A DNA stretch of 64,000 nt from Peribacillus simplex (GCF_030123325.1 NZ_CP126106.1:3810001-3874000); one strand, 5' to 3'; numbered from the stretch's first letter, positions 8,306 to 17,077 are shown. Program-made: numbers and translations. The notes: a model not told the origin generated them from the letters alone.

Positions 8306-9230
8306 GCGGGTTCACACTTTCTCCCAAGAAAATGGGAACCCCCGCTGCATCTAGGACTTTGTAGCTCCTCTTACCGGATTTACTTCTCTGTAATTCTATA
8401 AAACGTTCAAAGATGTTTTGCTTTAATATTTCGGCGATAAAAGGTCGCTTCTTAATCTCATCCAGTGTATGGCCATGTGTGGTTATCATGAGTTTAATAC
8501 CTGCATTCACCGCTTCCAGCACAGCCTGTGCATCCGCTGCGCGACCTATTTCATCCACGATCAATACATCCGGGGACATCGAACGGATCATCATCATCAT
8601 CCCTTCCGCTTTAGGACATCCATCGAGCACATCAACCCTCGTTCCAAATTCGAGCTGCGGCACTCCATGAACACATCCGGCAATTTCCGAGCGCTCGTCC
8701 ACTATCCCCACCTTTTGAGGAGCAATGCCGCGTTTTTCATTACCACTGGATATCATTCTTGCAATATCACGTAATATGGTCGTTTTTCCCGTTTGCGGAG
8801 CACCGATCAACATAGTATGCTGCCATTCCCCGTCATATAAATATGAAGTGAGTGGTTCAGCTGCACCTATTTTTTCACGTGCAACCCGAATATTGAATGA
8901 GGATATATCCCTGATCGCTTTGACCGACCCATTTTCAAGGATCACCTTCCCAGCAAGCCCCACCCGATGTCCGCCCGCTATGGTTATATAACCTCGCTTT
9001 AATTCTTCCTCAAGTGTATATAACGAAAATTGACCTATTTGATTCAATAATTGATCGGCATCCAGATGGGTCACTTCATAGGAAAAGAAGTATGGTTTCC
9101 CTCCTACAATGACCTCAAGCGGCCTTCCAACCCGAATTCGCAGCTCTTCCATCTTATCGATCATCATCGGTGTCATACCCCGGAGTTGCTCGTTTAATTT
9201 TTTCGGTAAAAAAGAAAGAATCGTTTCCAT
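8298..9230 (-). CDS. spoIIIAA: Stage III sporulation protein AA (secretion-type ATPase)
   Basis: The 310-residue ATPase has Walker A GAPQTGKTT (residues 143-151) and a Walker B block VLIVDEIGR. It is related to GspE/VirB11 ATPases and is the proposed motor of the SpoIIIA complex in the mother cell. It is the first gene of the operon, with an AGGAGG site before the ATG. Confidence 0.96.
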   Translation of the reverse strand: METILSFLPKKLNEQLRGMTPMMIDKMEELRIRVGRPLEVIVGGKPYFFSYEVTHLDADQLLNQIGQFSLYTLEEELKRGYITIAGGHRVGLAGKVILENGSVKAIRDISSFNIRVAREKIGAAEPLTSYLYDGEWQHTMLIGAPQTGKTTILRDIARMISSGNEKRGIAPQKVGIVDERSEIAGCVHGVPQLEFGTRVDVLDGCPKAEGMMMMIRSMSPDVLIVDEIGRAADAQAVLEAVNAGIKLMITTHGHTLDEIKKRPFIAEILKQNIFERFIELQRSKSGKRSYKVLDAAGVPIFLGESVNPHV

Positions 9231-9265
9231 TTTGACAATCCTCCTGTATACACCACTTTCAATAA

Positions 9266-9295
9266 AATATATGCCGACAAGCCCATAATGATGAC
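9266..9295 (-). promoter_or_regulatory. Probable sigma-E promoter of the spoIIIA operon
   Basis: On the minus strand CATATATT (9273-9266) with GTCATCATT 13 bp upstream (9295-9287) resembles a sigma-E -10/-35 pair, about 36 bp before the start codon. The operon is sigma-E controlled in B. subtilis. Confidence 0.45.
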
Positions 9296-9352
9296 AGGCT
9301 ATTAAAGAAACAGGCCTATTATTGATTTTTTATATTTTCCGGGATCAAAAAA

Positions 9353-9384
9353 AACAAAAAAAGACCGAGAAATTAATCTCGGCC
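9353..9384 (-). terminator. Terminator upstream of spoIIIAA
   Basis: Arms GGCCGAGA and TCTCGGTC are followed on the minus strand by TTTTTTTG and further T runs, so this would stop transcription arriving from efp. The same stem sequence recurs at 10106-10131. Confidence 0.7.
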
Positions 9385-9460
9385 TACAGGCTGTAGACAA
9401 ATTCGAAGAAAACGAGTTTGCCTACAGTTTTTATGGCTTGTACAATTTGGACGTTGATTA
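9385..9460 (+). repeat. Dispersed hairpin repeat, copy 1
   Basis: CTGTAGACAAATTCG and GTTTGCCTACAG form imperfect arms, followed by TTTTTATGG, TTGTA and ACGTTGAT. The same order of blocks occurs at 61064-61128 in the same orientation, with similar spacing. Confidence 0.65.
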
Positions 9461-9585
9461 TAACGTAGGGCACTCGCTTTCCGTTCCAATCAACTGGAAT
9501 GTTTTTTAAAAAAAACCTGCTGGTAAACTAATTGGATTGAAGAAATGAACTGAATGTTTTTTTGAAGGGTTTGTTAATATAGAAT

Positions 9586-9714
9586 GTTGATTTCCTCTCC
9601 AGGCACTCGCTTTCCGCGGGCGGTCCGGGAGCCTCCTCGGCGCTTTGCGCCTGTGGGGTCTCCCTTGGCCACGCATTTCCCGCAGGAGTCTCGTACCTTC
9701 CGTTCCCAATCAAC
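9586..9714. repeat. MITE-like GC-rich element, copy 1
   Basis: About 129 bp bounded by GTTGATT and AATCAAC. Inside are CGCTTTCCGCGGG, GAGCCTCCTCGGCG, GCCTGTGGGGTCTC and CCCGCAGGAGTCTCG, all shared in order with the copy at 46144-46271. It is much more GC-rich than its surroundings. The open frames through it are by-products of the palindromes. Confidence 0.7.
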
Positions 9715-10056
9715 TTTGGTTTAACATTAAGATAGACCCCTTCCTTCAATCTTTTTAAAATAGGCAGATGAAAAAACTTGAGGTGATAAGGATTCTTTTT
9801 AAAACATGATTCTATTCAGCGAGATCAGCTTGAAATGATTACTTTAGACCAAAATGGTGCCAGCTTGTAAAATGGAGATTAAAGAGGGCTATCATGTGTA
9901 CAAATCATCCTAATCCATTTGTGCGACTCGTTCATTTTTATCACAGTGTACAGAAAGTAAGGAACATCAGAAAGTGGTGACACTCCATATTTGGCAAGAA
10001 TAAATGGAAGAAGCAGACCATCTGCGTCATCATGAAGTCCAATCCAATAAAAAATC

Positions 10057-10094
10057 AAAAAGGTTTCGGAATGAGACCATTCCGAAACCTTTTT
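10057..10094 (-). terminator. Strong hairpin terminator behind efp
   Basis: A perfect 17-bp inverted repeat, AAAAAGGTTTCGGAATG with its complement, flanks a 4-base loop. Both strands end in T runs. It is the second hairpin after efp. Confidence 0.85.
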
Positions 10095-10105
10095 GTTTAC
10101 AAACT

Positions 10106-10131
10106 GAGGCCGAGAAATTAATCTCGGCCTC
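10106..10131 (-). terminator. First hairpin behind efp
   Basis: GAGGCCGAGA and TCTCGGCCTC arms lie 8 bp after the efp stop. The T tract is weak, so this probably acts with the hairpin at 10057-10094. The core is nearly identical to the hairpin at 9363-9384. Confidence 0.55.
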
Positions 10132-10138
10132 CTTTCAT

Positions 10139-10696
10139 TTATGCACGTGATACGTAAGAACCTTCATTAGTGTTGATCAATAATTTGTCACCTTGGTTGA
10201 TGAAGAATGGAACTTGAACCGAAAGGCCCGTCTCAAGTACGGCTGATTTCGTGCCGCCTGAAGATGTATCTCCTTTAATTCCCGGCTCAGTCTCCGCCAC
10301 TTCAAGTTCCACTGTGTTTGGAAGCTCGACCCCAAGTGTTTCCGCTTGGAAAGTCATGATATGTACTTCCATATTTTCCTTAAGGAATTTAAGTTCACGT
10401 TCAATGCTTGAAGCAGGCAGTTCGATTTGGTCATACGTTTCGTTATCCATGAATACATGGCTATCTCCACTTGCATAAAGGTACTGCATCTTGCGGTTTT
10501 CGATATGTGCTTTAGCAACTTTTTCACCAGCACGGAATGTTTTCTCTTGGATTGAACCCGTACGAAGGTTACGAAGTTTAGAGCGTACAAAAGCTGCACC
10601 TTTACCAGGTTTAACATGTTGGAACTCGATAACCTGCCAAATTCCATTATCTACTTCAATTGTAACACCCGTGCGAAAATCGTTTACAGAAATCAT
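10139..10696 (-). CDS. efp: Elongation factor P
   Basis: The 185-residue protein has three beta-barrel domains. The domain I loop FQHVKPGKGAAFVR carries Lys32, the tip residue that is modified in other bacteria and that contacts P-site tRNA. EF-P relieves ribosome stalling at polyproline stretches. The start follows GTAGGAGGAC. It lies behind yqhT in the conserved aroQ-yqhT-efp order. Confidence 0.97.
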   Translation of the reverse strand: MISVNDFRTGVTIEVDNGIWQVIEFQHVKPGKGAAFVRSKLRNLRTGSIQEKTFRAGEKVAKAHIENRKMQYLYASGDSHVFMDNETYDQIELPASSIERELKFLKENMEVHIMTFQAETLGVELPNTVELEVAETEPGIKGDTSSGGTKSAVLETGLSVQVPFFINQGDKLLINTNEGSYVSRA

Positions 10697-10722
10697 AAAT
10701 TTGTCCTCCTACATGTACATGT

Positions 10723-11784
10723 TTACAGAATGATTAACTCTTTGGTTGAATGAGTAAGTGCTTCGTTACCTTCAATTGTAACGATTGTATCATCTTCAAT
10801 CCGCACTCCGCCTACACCCGGTAAGTAAATGCCCGGTTCAACGGTTACAGCCATACCTGGTTCTAAAATGATATCAGACCTTAAGGATAATGCTGGACCT
10901 TCATGAACTTCAAGACCGATCCCATGTCCGGTCGAATGACCAAAATACTGTCCATATCCCTTTTCTTCAATTAGATTACGAGTTAGTGCATCCGCTTCCC
11001 TGCCAGTCATACCAGGTTTGATCCCAGCCATTCCTCGCAGTTGAGCTTCTAAAACAATGTCATAAATATTAATAAGTTCTTCACTTGGCTTGCCAACTGC
11101 TAATGTCCGAGTGATGTCAGACACATACCCGTTAAAGTATGCCCCGTAATCCAATGTGACAAAATCGCCTTTTTCGATGATTTTATCCGTAGCCACTCCA
11201 TGCGGAAGTGCGGACCTAATGCCCGATGCTACAATGATATCGAAGGAAGAAGAAGTTGCCCCTTGTTTCCTCATAAAGAATTCAAGTTCATTGGATACAT
11301 CCAGTTCCGAGATCCCTGGACGCAGGAAATCAAGAATATGTGTAAACGCAGCATCAGCAATAGCAGCCGCTTCCTTTAATATCTTAATCTCTGATGAAGT
11401 CTTTATCAAGCGTAAATTCTCAATAACACCCGACACAGGCAAAAGTTGACCATCAATGGCCGCTTCGTATGCCTTATATGTAGCATAAGTCAGGTGCTCT
11501 TGCTCAAAGCCCAGCTTGCCGATATTCATCGCTTTAGCCTGCTTGCCTACTTCTTCGATGATGGTTCCTTTGTGTTGAACGATCTCATAATCCGGTGCCT
11601 GCTTGCCCGCTTGTTCCACGTATCGGAAATCAGTGATGAATTTAGCTTCTTTTTGGGAAATAAGGACAACGCCTGCACTTCCAGTAAAGTTGGTCATGTA
11701 TCGGCGGTTATATGTACTGGTGATCAAAAAACCATCAATGCCCACCTTTTCCATTGAGGCCCTTAAGCTCATTAGTTTATTCAT
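10723..11784 (-). CDS. yqhT: Xaa-Pro aminopeptidase family protein YqhT
   Basis: The 353-residue M24 metallopeptidase has an N-terminal creatinase-like domain and a C-terminal pita-bread domain. The metal ligands are visible in LDYGAYFNGYVSDITRT (two Asp), FGHSTGHGIGLEVHE (His), VEPGIYLPG (Glu) and VRIEDD (Glu). It cleaves Xaa-Pro bonds of peptides in the cytoplasm. Its ATG follows the aroQ stop codon immediately, so the pair is translationally coupled. Confidence 0.93.
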   Translation of the reverse strand: MNKLMSLRASMEKVGIDGFLITSTYNRRYMTNFTGSAGVVLISQKEAKFITDFRYVEQAGKQAPDYEIVQHKGTIIEEVGKQAKAMNIGKLGFEQEHLTYATYKAYEAAIDGQLLPVSGVIENLRLIKTSSEIKILKEAAAIADAAFTHILDFLRPGISELDVSNELEFFMRKQGATSSSFDIIVASGIRSALPHGVATDKIIEKGDFVTLDYGAYFNGYVSDITRTLAVGKPSEELINIYDIVLEAQLRGMAGIKPGMTGREADALTRNLIEEKGYGQYFGHSTGHGIGLEVHEGPALSLRSDIILEPGMAVTVEPGIYLPGVGGVRIEDDTIVTIEGNEALTHSTKELIIL

Positions 11785-12231
11785 TTAATTTCTCCCCTTT
11801 GCAATCATTGTGATCGCCTGCAACGCCAATTCATATCCGTGTATCCCCAAGCCGACAATCTGTCCCGCCGATACCGCCGCGGTCACTGATTCATGCCGAA
11901 AGCTTTCACGGGCATGTATGTTCGAGATATGCACTTCCACCACTGGAACATCAATTCCGGCTATTGCATCACGAATCGAATAGCTATAATGAGTAAAAGC
12001 TCCAGGATTAATGATAATCCCGTCGATCCCATGATCCTCTGACCAATGGAGCTTGTCGATAATCGCTCCTTCATGGTTCGTTTGAAAAGAGGTCAATTCC
12101 ACATTTAACCCTTGAGCCTGCTGCATTAATTGCGCTTCCACATCCGCAAGCGTCGAGGATCCATAATGCGCAGGTTCCCGCTTCCCCAAGCGATTTAAAT
12201 TAGGACCATTGATTAGTAAAATTTTTGTCAT
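11785..12231 (-). CDS. aroQ: Type II 3-dehydroquinate dehydratase
   Basis: I start the gene at MTKILLINGPNLNRLGKREP (12231), behind an AGGTG site, not at the longer ATG 12249. The 148-residue enzyme shows the catalytic Tyr in REPAHYG, and the substrate-binding blocks IINPGAFTHYS and EVHISNIHARESFRHES. It dehydrates 3-dehydroquinate to 3-dehydroshikimate in the shikimate pathway. It is upstream of yqhT and efp. Confidence 0.95.
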   Translation of the reverse strand: MTKILLINGPNLNRLGKREPAHYGSSTLADVEAQLMQQAQGLNVELTSFQTNHEGAIIDKLHWSEDHGIDGIIINPGAFTHYSYSIRDAIAGIDVPVVEVHISNIHARESFRHESVTAAVSAGQIVGLGIHGYELALQAITMIAKGRN

Positions 12232-12318
12232 CATCAAACACCTGCTCATGTTAAAAGATTGCTTTCCATGAACATTCTATCATAATTACAAATTGTCTTA
12301 CTACTTTTTTACAACCAA

Positions 12319-12344
12319 GAAGCAATCAGCTTTCCGATTGCTTC
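12319..12344 (-). terminator. Weak hairpin over the yqhR stop codon
   Basis: GAAGCAATC and GATTGCTTC form a 9-bp stem that overlaps the stop codon of yqhR. The T tract is poor, so partial termination is all I would suggest. Confidence 0.35.
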
Positions 12345-12838
12345 TCGGCTTTGTTTTTTTGACGTATATATTCCTGATGATCATATGATATAGAAAACCC
12401 TATAAAAAGACCGTATATAATAAAAATGCAGACACTCGTTATAACCGTATTTGCTGACATTTTAGAAAAGGTTGGCAAATCGACGAACATCGGTTTTAGG
12501 ATAAATACCAGCAAAGCCCAGCAAACCAATCCGTAAAATACACCCGAAAATATACTCTTCATCCTTTTAAAAAGACTATAGTATATAAAAGCGATTCCCA
12601 CGGATAGTATTCCGAATAAAATGATGGTCATTACCGTACCAAGCCAATGATCGATCCAGGTCATGTTGGACCATGAAGTTAGTATGAATTTTGGGCTAAA
12701 ATCCATAAAATTAACATAATGGGCAAAGATTCCGATCAAACTGGCTAAAGCCCCGCCAACAAAACCGACAGCAAGTACATTGTAGATTAACATGCTTTGA
12801 TATTCCTGTTGAATTTGTCCATTTTCATTAGAAGACAT
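12326..12838 (-). CDS. yqhR: Conserved membrane protein YqhR
   Basis: The start is ATG 12838 (MSSNENGQ), because the frame's GTG at 12847 lies inside the CGGAGGTG site. The 170-residue protein has four hydrophobic segments and charged termini, with a Lys-rich tail. Position next to aroQ and yqhQ and the general character match B. subtilis YqhR. The function is unknown. Confidence 0.8.
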   Translation of the reverse strand: MSSNENGQIQQEYQSMLIYNVLAVGFVGGALASLIGIFAHYVNFMDFSPKFILTSWSNMTWIDHWLGTVMTIILFGILSVGIAFIYYSLFKRMKSIFSGVFYGLVCWALLVFILKPMFVDLPTFSKMSANTVITSVCIFIIYGLFIGFSISYDHQEYIRQKNKAEKQSES

Positions 12839-13172
12839 ATCAAACACCTCCGCTACGTAGTATGCCCTTTGTTAATTAGAACTATTTTTTTTTATTCTTA
12901 GGAAGGAGAATCACTAGAGGTTTTGTGATTTATTCTGTATGATTAAATCATAAATAATCTACTTTTTTCAGAGGAAAATACCCATCCTCTGTTGAAGTTT
13001 ATAATGTACACAGGATACTACCTTCCTGTGATTCAACATTCATAAAGTTATCGCAGGGTTAAAGCTTCCATTCAATTTTATAGGAACGCCCATAAACCGT
13101 TGCGATGCTTGATAATAAACATGTTAGCACCCTTGAGAGAGCTACGTGAATAACTATTAGGTTGGTGTAGAA
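12839..13172. other. Divergent gap between yqhR and yqhQ
   Basis: This gap must hold the promoters for both divergent genes. I found no clear inverted repeat or small gene. Confidence 0.5.
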
Positions 13173-14129
13173 ATGTCTGAGGTTCAAAAACCCGTTTATG
13201 GAGGGCAGGCTGTAGTGGAAGGCGTCATGTTCGGCGGCAAACATCACACAGTCACTGCGGTACGCCGCAAAGATTCGACGATTGTATATTATCATCTTCC
13301 GCGTGAATCGAAACCTGTTGTCAACCGCTTAAAAAAAGTACCGTTTATACGCGGCATCGTATCACTGATTCAGTCAAGTGCCACCGGCTCGAAACATCTA
13401 AACTTTTCAACTGAACAGTATGAAGAAGAAGACGACGGGGAAAAGCAGGAAGAAAAGAAAAAAGAAACGAAAGAATCTTCTAAAATAAGTGTATGGCTGG
13501 GAGTTGCCGTAATCGGTGTTCTTTCCTTCCTATTCGGGAAGTTGCTTTTCACTTTGATTCCAGTCTTTCTTGCAAAATTGACAGAACCCATTTTCAGTGG
13601 CCATACAGCTCAGGTATTAGTGGAAAGCTTGTTCAAGCTGATCTTACTGCTCGTATATATTTATGTAGTTTCCTTGACGCCATTAATCAAGCGAGTCTTT
13701 CAATATCACGGAGCTGAGCATAAGGTGATCAATTGCTTCGAAAACGGGAAAGAATTGACCGTAGCAAATGTGCAGGCAAGTTCCCGCCTTCATTATCGCT
13801 GCGGCAGCAGCTTCATTTTATTTACTGTCATTGTAGGGATGTTTGTCTATCTTCTCGTACCAACGGATCCGTTATGGGTTCGTGTCGTCAATCGCATTTT
13901 GCTTATCCCCGTCGTGCTAGGCATTGCCTTCGAGGTATTGCAGGCAACGAACAAATTAAAGGATATTCCTGTTCTGCGCTACCTTGGTTACCCTGGGCTT
14001 TGGCTTCAGTTATTGACGACCAAGGCTCCCACCGATGATCAAGTCGAAGTGGCATTAGCATCCTTCCAAGAACTGTTAAGGATGGAAAAAGAGACAGAAA
14101 AAAGTTTAGAATCCGATGTAATTGTGTAA
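13173..14129 (+). CDS. yqhQ: DUF1385 membrane protein YqhQ
   Basis: The 318-residue protein starts with the family hallmark VYGGQAVVEGVMFGG and has YHGAEHKVINCFE and SRLHYRCGSSFILF in its middle, plus about four membrane helices. Its function is not established. A highly acidic/basic stretch of Glu and Lys lies at about residues 80-103. It is divergent from yqhR. Confidence 0.92.
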   Translation: MSEVQKPVYGGQAVVEGVMFGGKHHTVTAVRRKDSTIVYYHLPRESKPVVNRLKKVPFIRGIVSLIQSSATGSKHLNFSTEQYEEEDDGEKQEEKKKETKESSKISVWLGVAVIGVLSFLFGKLLFTLIPVFLAKLTEPIFSGHTAQVLVESLFKLILLLVYIYVVSLTPLIKRVFQYHGAEHKVINCFENGKELTVANVQASSRLHYRCGSSFILFTVIVGMFVYLLVPTDPLWVRVVNRILLIPVVLGIAFEVLQATNKLKDIPVLRYLGYPGLWLQLLTTKAPTDDQVEVALASFQELLRMEKETEKSLESDVIV

Positions 14130-14266
14130 AACATCTATACACATTTTGATTATGGAAAATCATATACTAACTAAAGGAATGATCTTCACTTCTTTCAAAT
14201 ATTTTACATTAATAATGTTTAAAATAAGCTGAAAATGCTTATGATGCTCTTAAGGAGGTGTCTTTG

Positions 14267-14641
14267 TTGAAACGTTTCATATCTTTCATGATATACGGAA
14301 TCATCGCCCTCGGAGTCCTCGGACTAATGAGCCGACTATTTAATGACCCGATTGGCTTTTTTAGAAACATTCTCATAATAGCCATTGTCGCAGGGATTAT
14401 TTATATGATTTATACCGGATTAACAAAGGGAAAACCAGTTAAGAAAGAGCAGCAAGCATTCCGAAAGGCTGCCCGCCAATCGAAAAAAAGGCTGAAAAAC
14501 CGAACTTCGAAAAAAGATAATGTGGCTAGCTTCTCTGCAGCAAAATCATCAAAGAAAATAAAATGGAGAAAGAAAACGGATAGTCACTTAACCGTCATCG
14601 AAGGGAAAAAGAATAAAAAGAAAAATCGGGCTTCTTTTTAA
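14267..14641 (+). CDS. yqhP: Membrane protein YqhP (SA1362-like)
   Basis: The start is TTG 14267 (or TTG 14264), six to eight bases after AAGGAGGTG; the GTG at 14258 lies inside that site. The roughly 124-residue protein has two membrane helices in the first 55 residues and then an extremely basic Lys/Arg/Ser tail. Its position between yqhQ and yqhO matches B. subtilis YqhP. The function is unknown, though the tail could bind nucleic acid or lipid. Confidence 0.75.
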   Translation: MKRFISFMIYGIIALGVLGLMSRLFNDPIGFFRNILIIAIVAGIIYMIYTGLTKGKPVKKEQQAFRKAARQSKKRLKNRTSKKDNVASFSAAKSSKKIKWRKKTDSHLTVIEGKKNKKKNRASF

Positions 14642-14655
14642 GAGCCCGATTTTTT
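14621..14655. terminator. Bidirectional terminator between yqhP and yqhO
   Basis: AAAAATCGGGCT and AGCCCGATTTTTT arms overlap the end of yqhP and serve both convergent genes. Confidence 0.85.
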
Positions 14656-14666
14656 ATTATTTATAA

Positions 14667-15548
14667 TCAATAAGTCCATTTTTTAAGGAATTCTTTCGTG
14701 CACTGCCTGCCCCGATTCATCAATTCACCTTTTTTTTCATCATTCAAATTGAAATCCATTGCAGAAATTCCCTTCATCGGGATAAATACAATATTATGGA
14801 CGTGTTTCTTGGAAATATACCGTGCATCATGGGCATCTTTCATCGTTTTGAATAATGCGGAGAACAATTCAACCGCATTATCCACTTCATGCGGTTTCCA
14901 TATCTCATCGACGCTTAGCCGCAAGCCGATGACCGGCCTTTCCTTTCTTACATGATCTGAATTGAATAGCCACATTGGAAAATTGCTTAACACACCTCCA
15001 TCAACAAAAAGGATCTTGCTTTTTCCGACATCAATTTTGACTGGCTCAAAAAAATAAGGAATGCTACAACTCATTCTTACTGCCTTTGCCACTGGAAAAG
15101 TGTTTGGATCAATGCCATAGTTCGGTAAATCATCAGGCAGGACCACCAATTTCCCATTTGTAATGTCAGAGCTTATGATTCGGAGGGATTTCGGTCGAAT
15201 ATCCTTAAAGGTGACTACATTCCTTTCGGCAAGTTTACCGGCGACCCATGTCTCCAGTGCATTGCCTTTATAAAGGCCAAGTTTCCAGTATACAAGGAGC
15301 CATTTGGCAAGCGGGATAGGCAAAAGACCACGCCTTTTATCCAGCAGGCCGCTTAAATCTATATCAAGAAAAAGCTTTTCCATTTCTTTACCTGTGTACC
15401 CAGCTGCTACGAAAGCCGCAATTATGGATCCTGCACTCGTACCGGCTGTTCGATGGAATACAAATCCCCGTTCTTCTAATTCCTGCAGGGCTCCCACTAA
15501 ACCGTAGCCTTTAATCCCTCCTCCGGAAAAAACGCCGTCAATAATCAT
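14667..15548 (-). CDS. yqhO: Patatin-like phospholipase YqhO
   Basis: The 293-residue alpha/beta hydrolase has the oxyanion loop GGGIKG (residues 9-14), the nucleophile elbow GTSAG with Ser38, and the Asp of the catalytic dyad in VDGGVLSNFP. This is the NTE/RssA family of lipid acyl hydrolases. The actual substrate is unknown. The ATG has an AGGGGAGGG site. Confidence 0.9.
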   Translation of the reverse strand: MIIDGVFSGGGIKGYGLVGALQELEERGFVFHRTAGTSAGSIIAAFVAAGYTGKEMEKLFLDIDLSGLLDKRRGLLPIPLAKWLLVYWKLGLYKGNALETWVAGKLAERNVVTFKDIRPKSLRIISSDITNGKLVVLPDDLPNYGIDPNTFPVAKAVRMSCSIPYFFEPVKIDVGKSKILFVDGGVLSNFPMWLFNSDHVRKERPVIGLRLSVDEIWKPHEVDNAVELFSALFKTMKDAHDARYISKKHVHNIVFIPMKGISAMDFNLNDEKKGELMNRGRQCTKEFLKKWTY

Positions 15549-15633
15549 AGCTGCCCTCCCCTAATCCGGTCTTTACATTTCTAAGCAGGATTAGAGTGAT
15601 TTATGACAGTTTTAAATAGAAAATTGCCTTGAT

Positions 15634-16659
15634 TCAAGTAAAATACTGAATTTCCGCTTTCGGGAAGAATTCCGCTATATACCCACGAATGGTCGTTTCC
15701 AGTTCTGCGGCTTCTTCTTTTTGATAAACATATTTACCAATTCCATATCGGCCCCATTTATATTTACGCTTCGTTTCGTCCAGTTCCAATTTTGTTTTCG
15801 GGTAGTTTTTTTGAATCACTTTTTTTGCTGGGCCAGTAAAGCGATGCTGTATTAATTCGAAAGTCAAGTCAGGGATATCCACCCCATTCAAAGCCTCACT
15901 CAACCGTTCGAATAATTCATGGTAGCCCTCCTTCCATGCTTCATGACGATATATTGGAGCTACGATAAAACCGAGGGGATATCCGGCACCTGCCACTTTA
16001 CGTGCCGCTTCCATCCTTTCTTCGAAGCTCGAAGTTCCGGGCTCGAAATTCTTTATCACGAAACGTGAATTTATACTGAAGCGAAATCTCGTTTTCCCAT
16101 TATGTTCAGCATCCAACAGATGGTCGACATGATGAAATTTAGTTACGAACCTAAGAACCCCGTATTCACTTTTTCCAAAATATTCTATGGCTCTTTTTAA
16201 CGAATGTGTCAAATGGTCAATTCCGACGATATCCGATGTACAGGCTGCCTCAAAACGGGTAATTTCAGGCTTTCTCTCATTTATATATTTTTCGGCTGCT
16301 TCGAAAATTTCGTCAAGATTCACATATGTCCTAATATATGGTTTTGATCCGAGTGTCGTCTGTAAATAACAATAATGACAATGCCCCATACACCCTGTAG
16401 CAAGGGGTATGGCATATTCAGCAGATGGCTTTGAAGAATCGAATTTCAATGTTTTTCTGATTCCTACCACAAGCGTCGATTTAGCGACACGATATTTTTG
16501 CAGATCATTTTCTCCAGGAAGATCCCTAATTTGGTTATGCGATGTGGTCTCACGGATTTCAATGTTCAAATCTTCGAATTTCTTTTTTAACTCCCGGCCA
16601 AGCGGGTATTCCAGTGCCCTTGGCTCGATATATACTAACTGTGGCATAAATGGTTTCAT
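15634..16659 (-). CDS. splB: Spore photoproduct lyase
   Basis: The second ATG (16659, MKPFMPQLVYIEPRALEYPLG) has a GGAG site six bases upstream and is preferred over 16671. The 341-residue radical-SAM enzyme binds its 4Fe-4S cluster through Cys90, Cys94 and Cys97 (CMGHCHYC) and has Cys139 (ACTSDIVG) as the expected hydrogen-atom donor. It repairs 5-thyminyl-5,6-dihydrothymine in germinating spores. There is no adjacent splA. The location differs from B. subtilis. Confidence 0.96.
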   Translation of the reverse strand: MKPFMPQLVYIEPRALEYPLGRELKKKFEDLNIEIRETTSHNQIRDLPGENDLQKYRVAKSTLVVGIRKTLKFDSSKPSAEYAIPLATGCMGHCHYCYLQTTLGSKPYIRTYVNLDEIFEAAEKYINERKPEITRFEAACTSDIVGIDHLTHSLKRAIEYFGKSEYGVLRFVTKFHHVDHLLDAEHNGKTRFRFSINSRFVIKNFEPGTSSFEERMEAARKVAGAGYPLGFIVAPIYRHEAWKEGYHELFERLSEALNGVDIPDLTFELIQHRFTGPAKKVIQKNYPKTKLELDETKRKYKWGRYGIGKYVYQKEEAAELETTIRGYIAEFFPKAEIQYFT

Positions 16660-16796
16660 TTCGATCTCCATTCTTTTATCGATTTTTTCATATTTTCAAT
16701 CGAACTACACAATCTAATTCATAAGGATAGTTTTTCTTTATTCTGTTAGCCTCATGATTGTTTTTACTTGGAAATTCAAAATGAAGGAGATGCAAT

Positions 16797-16982
16797 ATGG
16801 CAAATAAACGAGACTTCTTGACAAATGGAACGGGGAAACAAGCGATCACCGTCCAAACAGATAATAAATATCCAAATCCAAGAAATATACCCGGAGACTC
16901 GGTCGATGAATTTTCGGTATTGAAAGATGGCAACCAATATCTAGCTGAAAAGGAAATAGGCCAGCAAAATGAAAATGGTTGA
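16797..16982 (+). CDS. Small hydrophilic protein of unknown function
   Basis: This 61-residue protein begins MANKRDFLTNGTGKQ and is rich in Asn, Asp, Gln and Lys, without a membrane segment. It has an AAGGAGA site seven bases before the ATG and a strong terminator just after the stop, so it is probably expressed. I do not recognise the family. Composition and the position between splB and nrdJ leave a spore or stress role possible but unproven. Confidence 0.65.
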   Translation: MANKRDFLTNGTGKQAITVQTDNKYPNPRNIPGDSVDEFSVLKDGNQYLAEKEIGQQNENG

Positions 16983-16991
16983 TTGAACGCA

Positions 16992-17029
16992 AAAAGAAGA
17001 CCGAATTTAAGCTGATTCGGTCTTCTTTT
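16992..17029 (+). terminator. Terminator of the small gene 16797-16982
   Basis: A perfect 15-bp stem, AAAAGAAGACCGAAT and its complement, with an 8-base loop ends in TTTT. Confidence 0.85.
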
Positions 17030-17077
17030 GCTATGTAACTGAACAGACTGTTGCTACCCCACATATAAGAAAAAAGC

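Larger units (their letters stand above)
9231..10138. other. Repeat-rich gap between spoIIIAA and efp
   Basis: This 908-bp gap has no credible gene. B. subtilis carries yqhV here and I find no trace of it. It holds a terminator (9353-9384), a dispersed hairpin repeat (about 9385-9460), a MITE-like GC-rich element (9586-9714) and two hairpins behind efp. Confidence 0.75.

Noticed and set aside
9506..9749. Open frames over the GC-rich element near 9.6 kb
   Set aside because: They follow the palindromic repeat and are not conserved with the other copy in the same frame.
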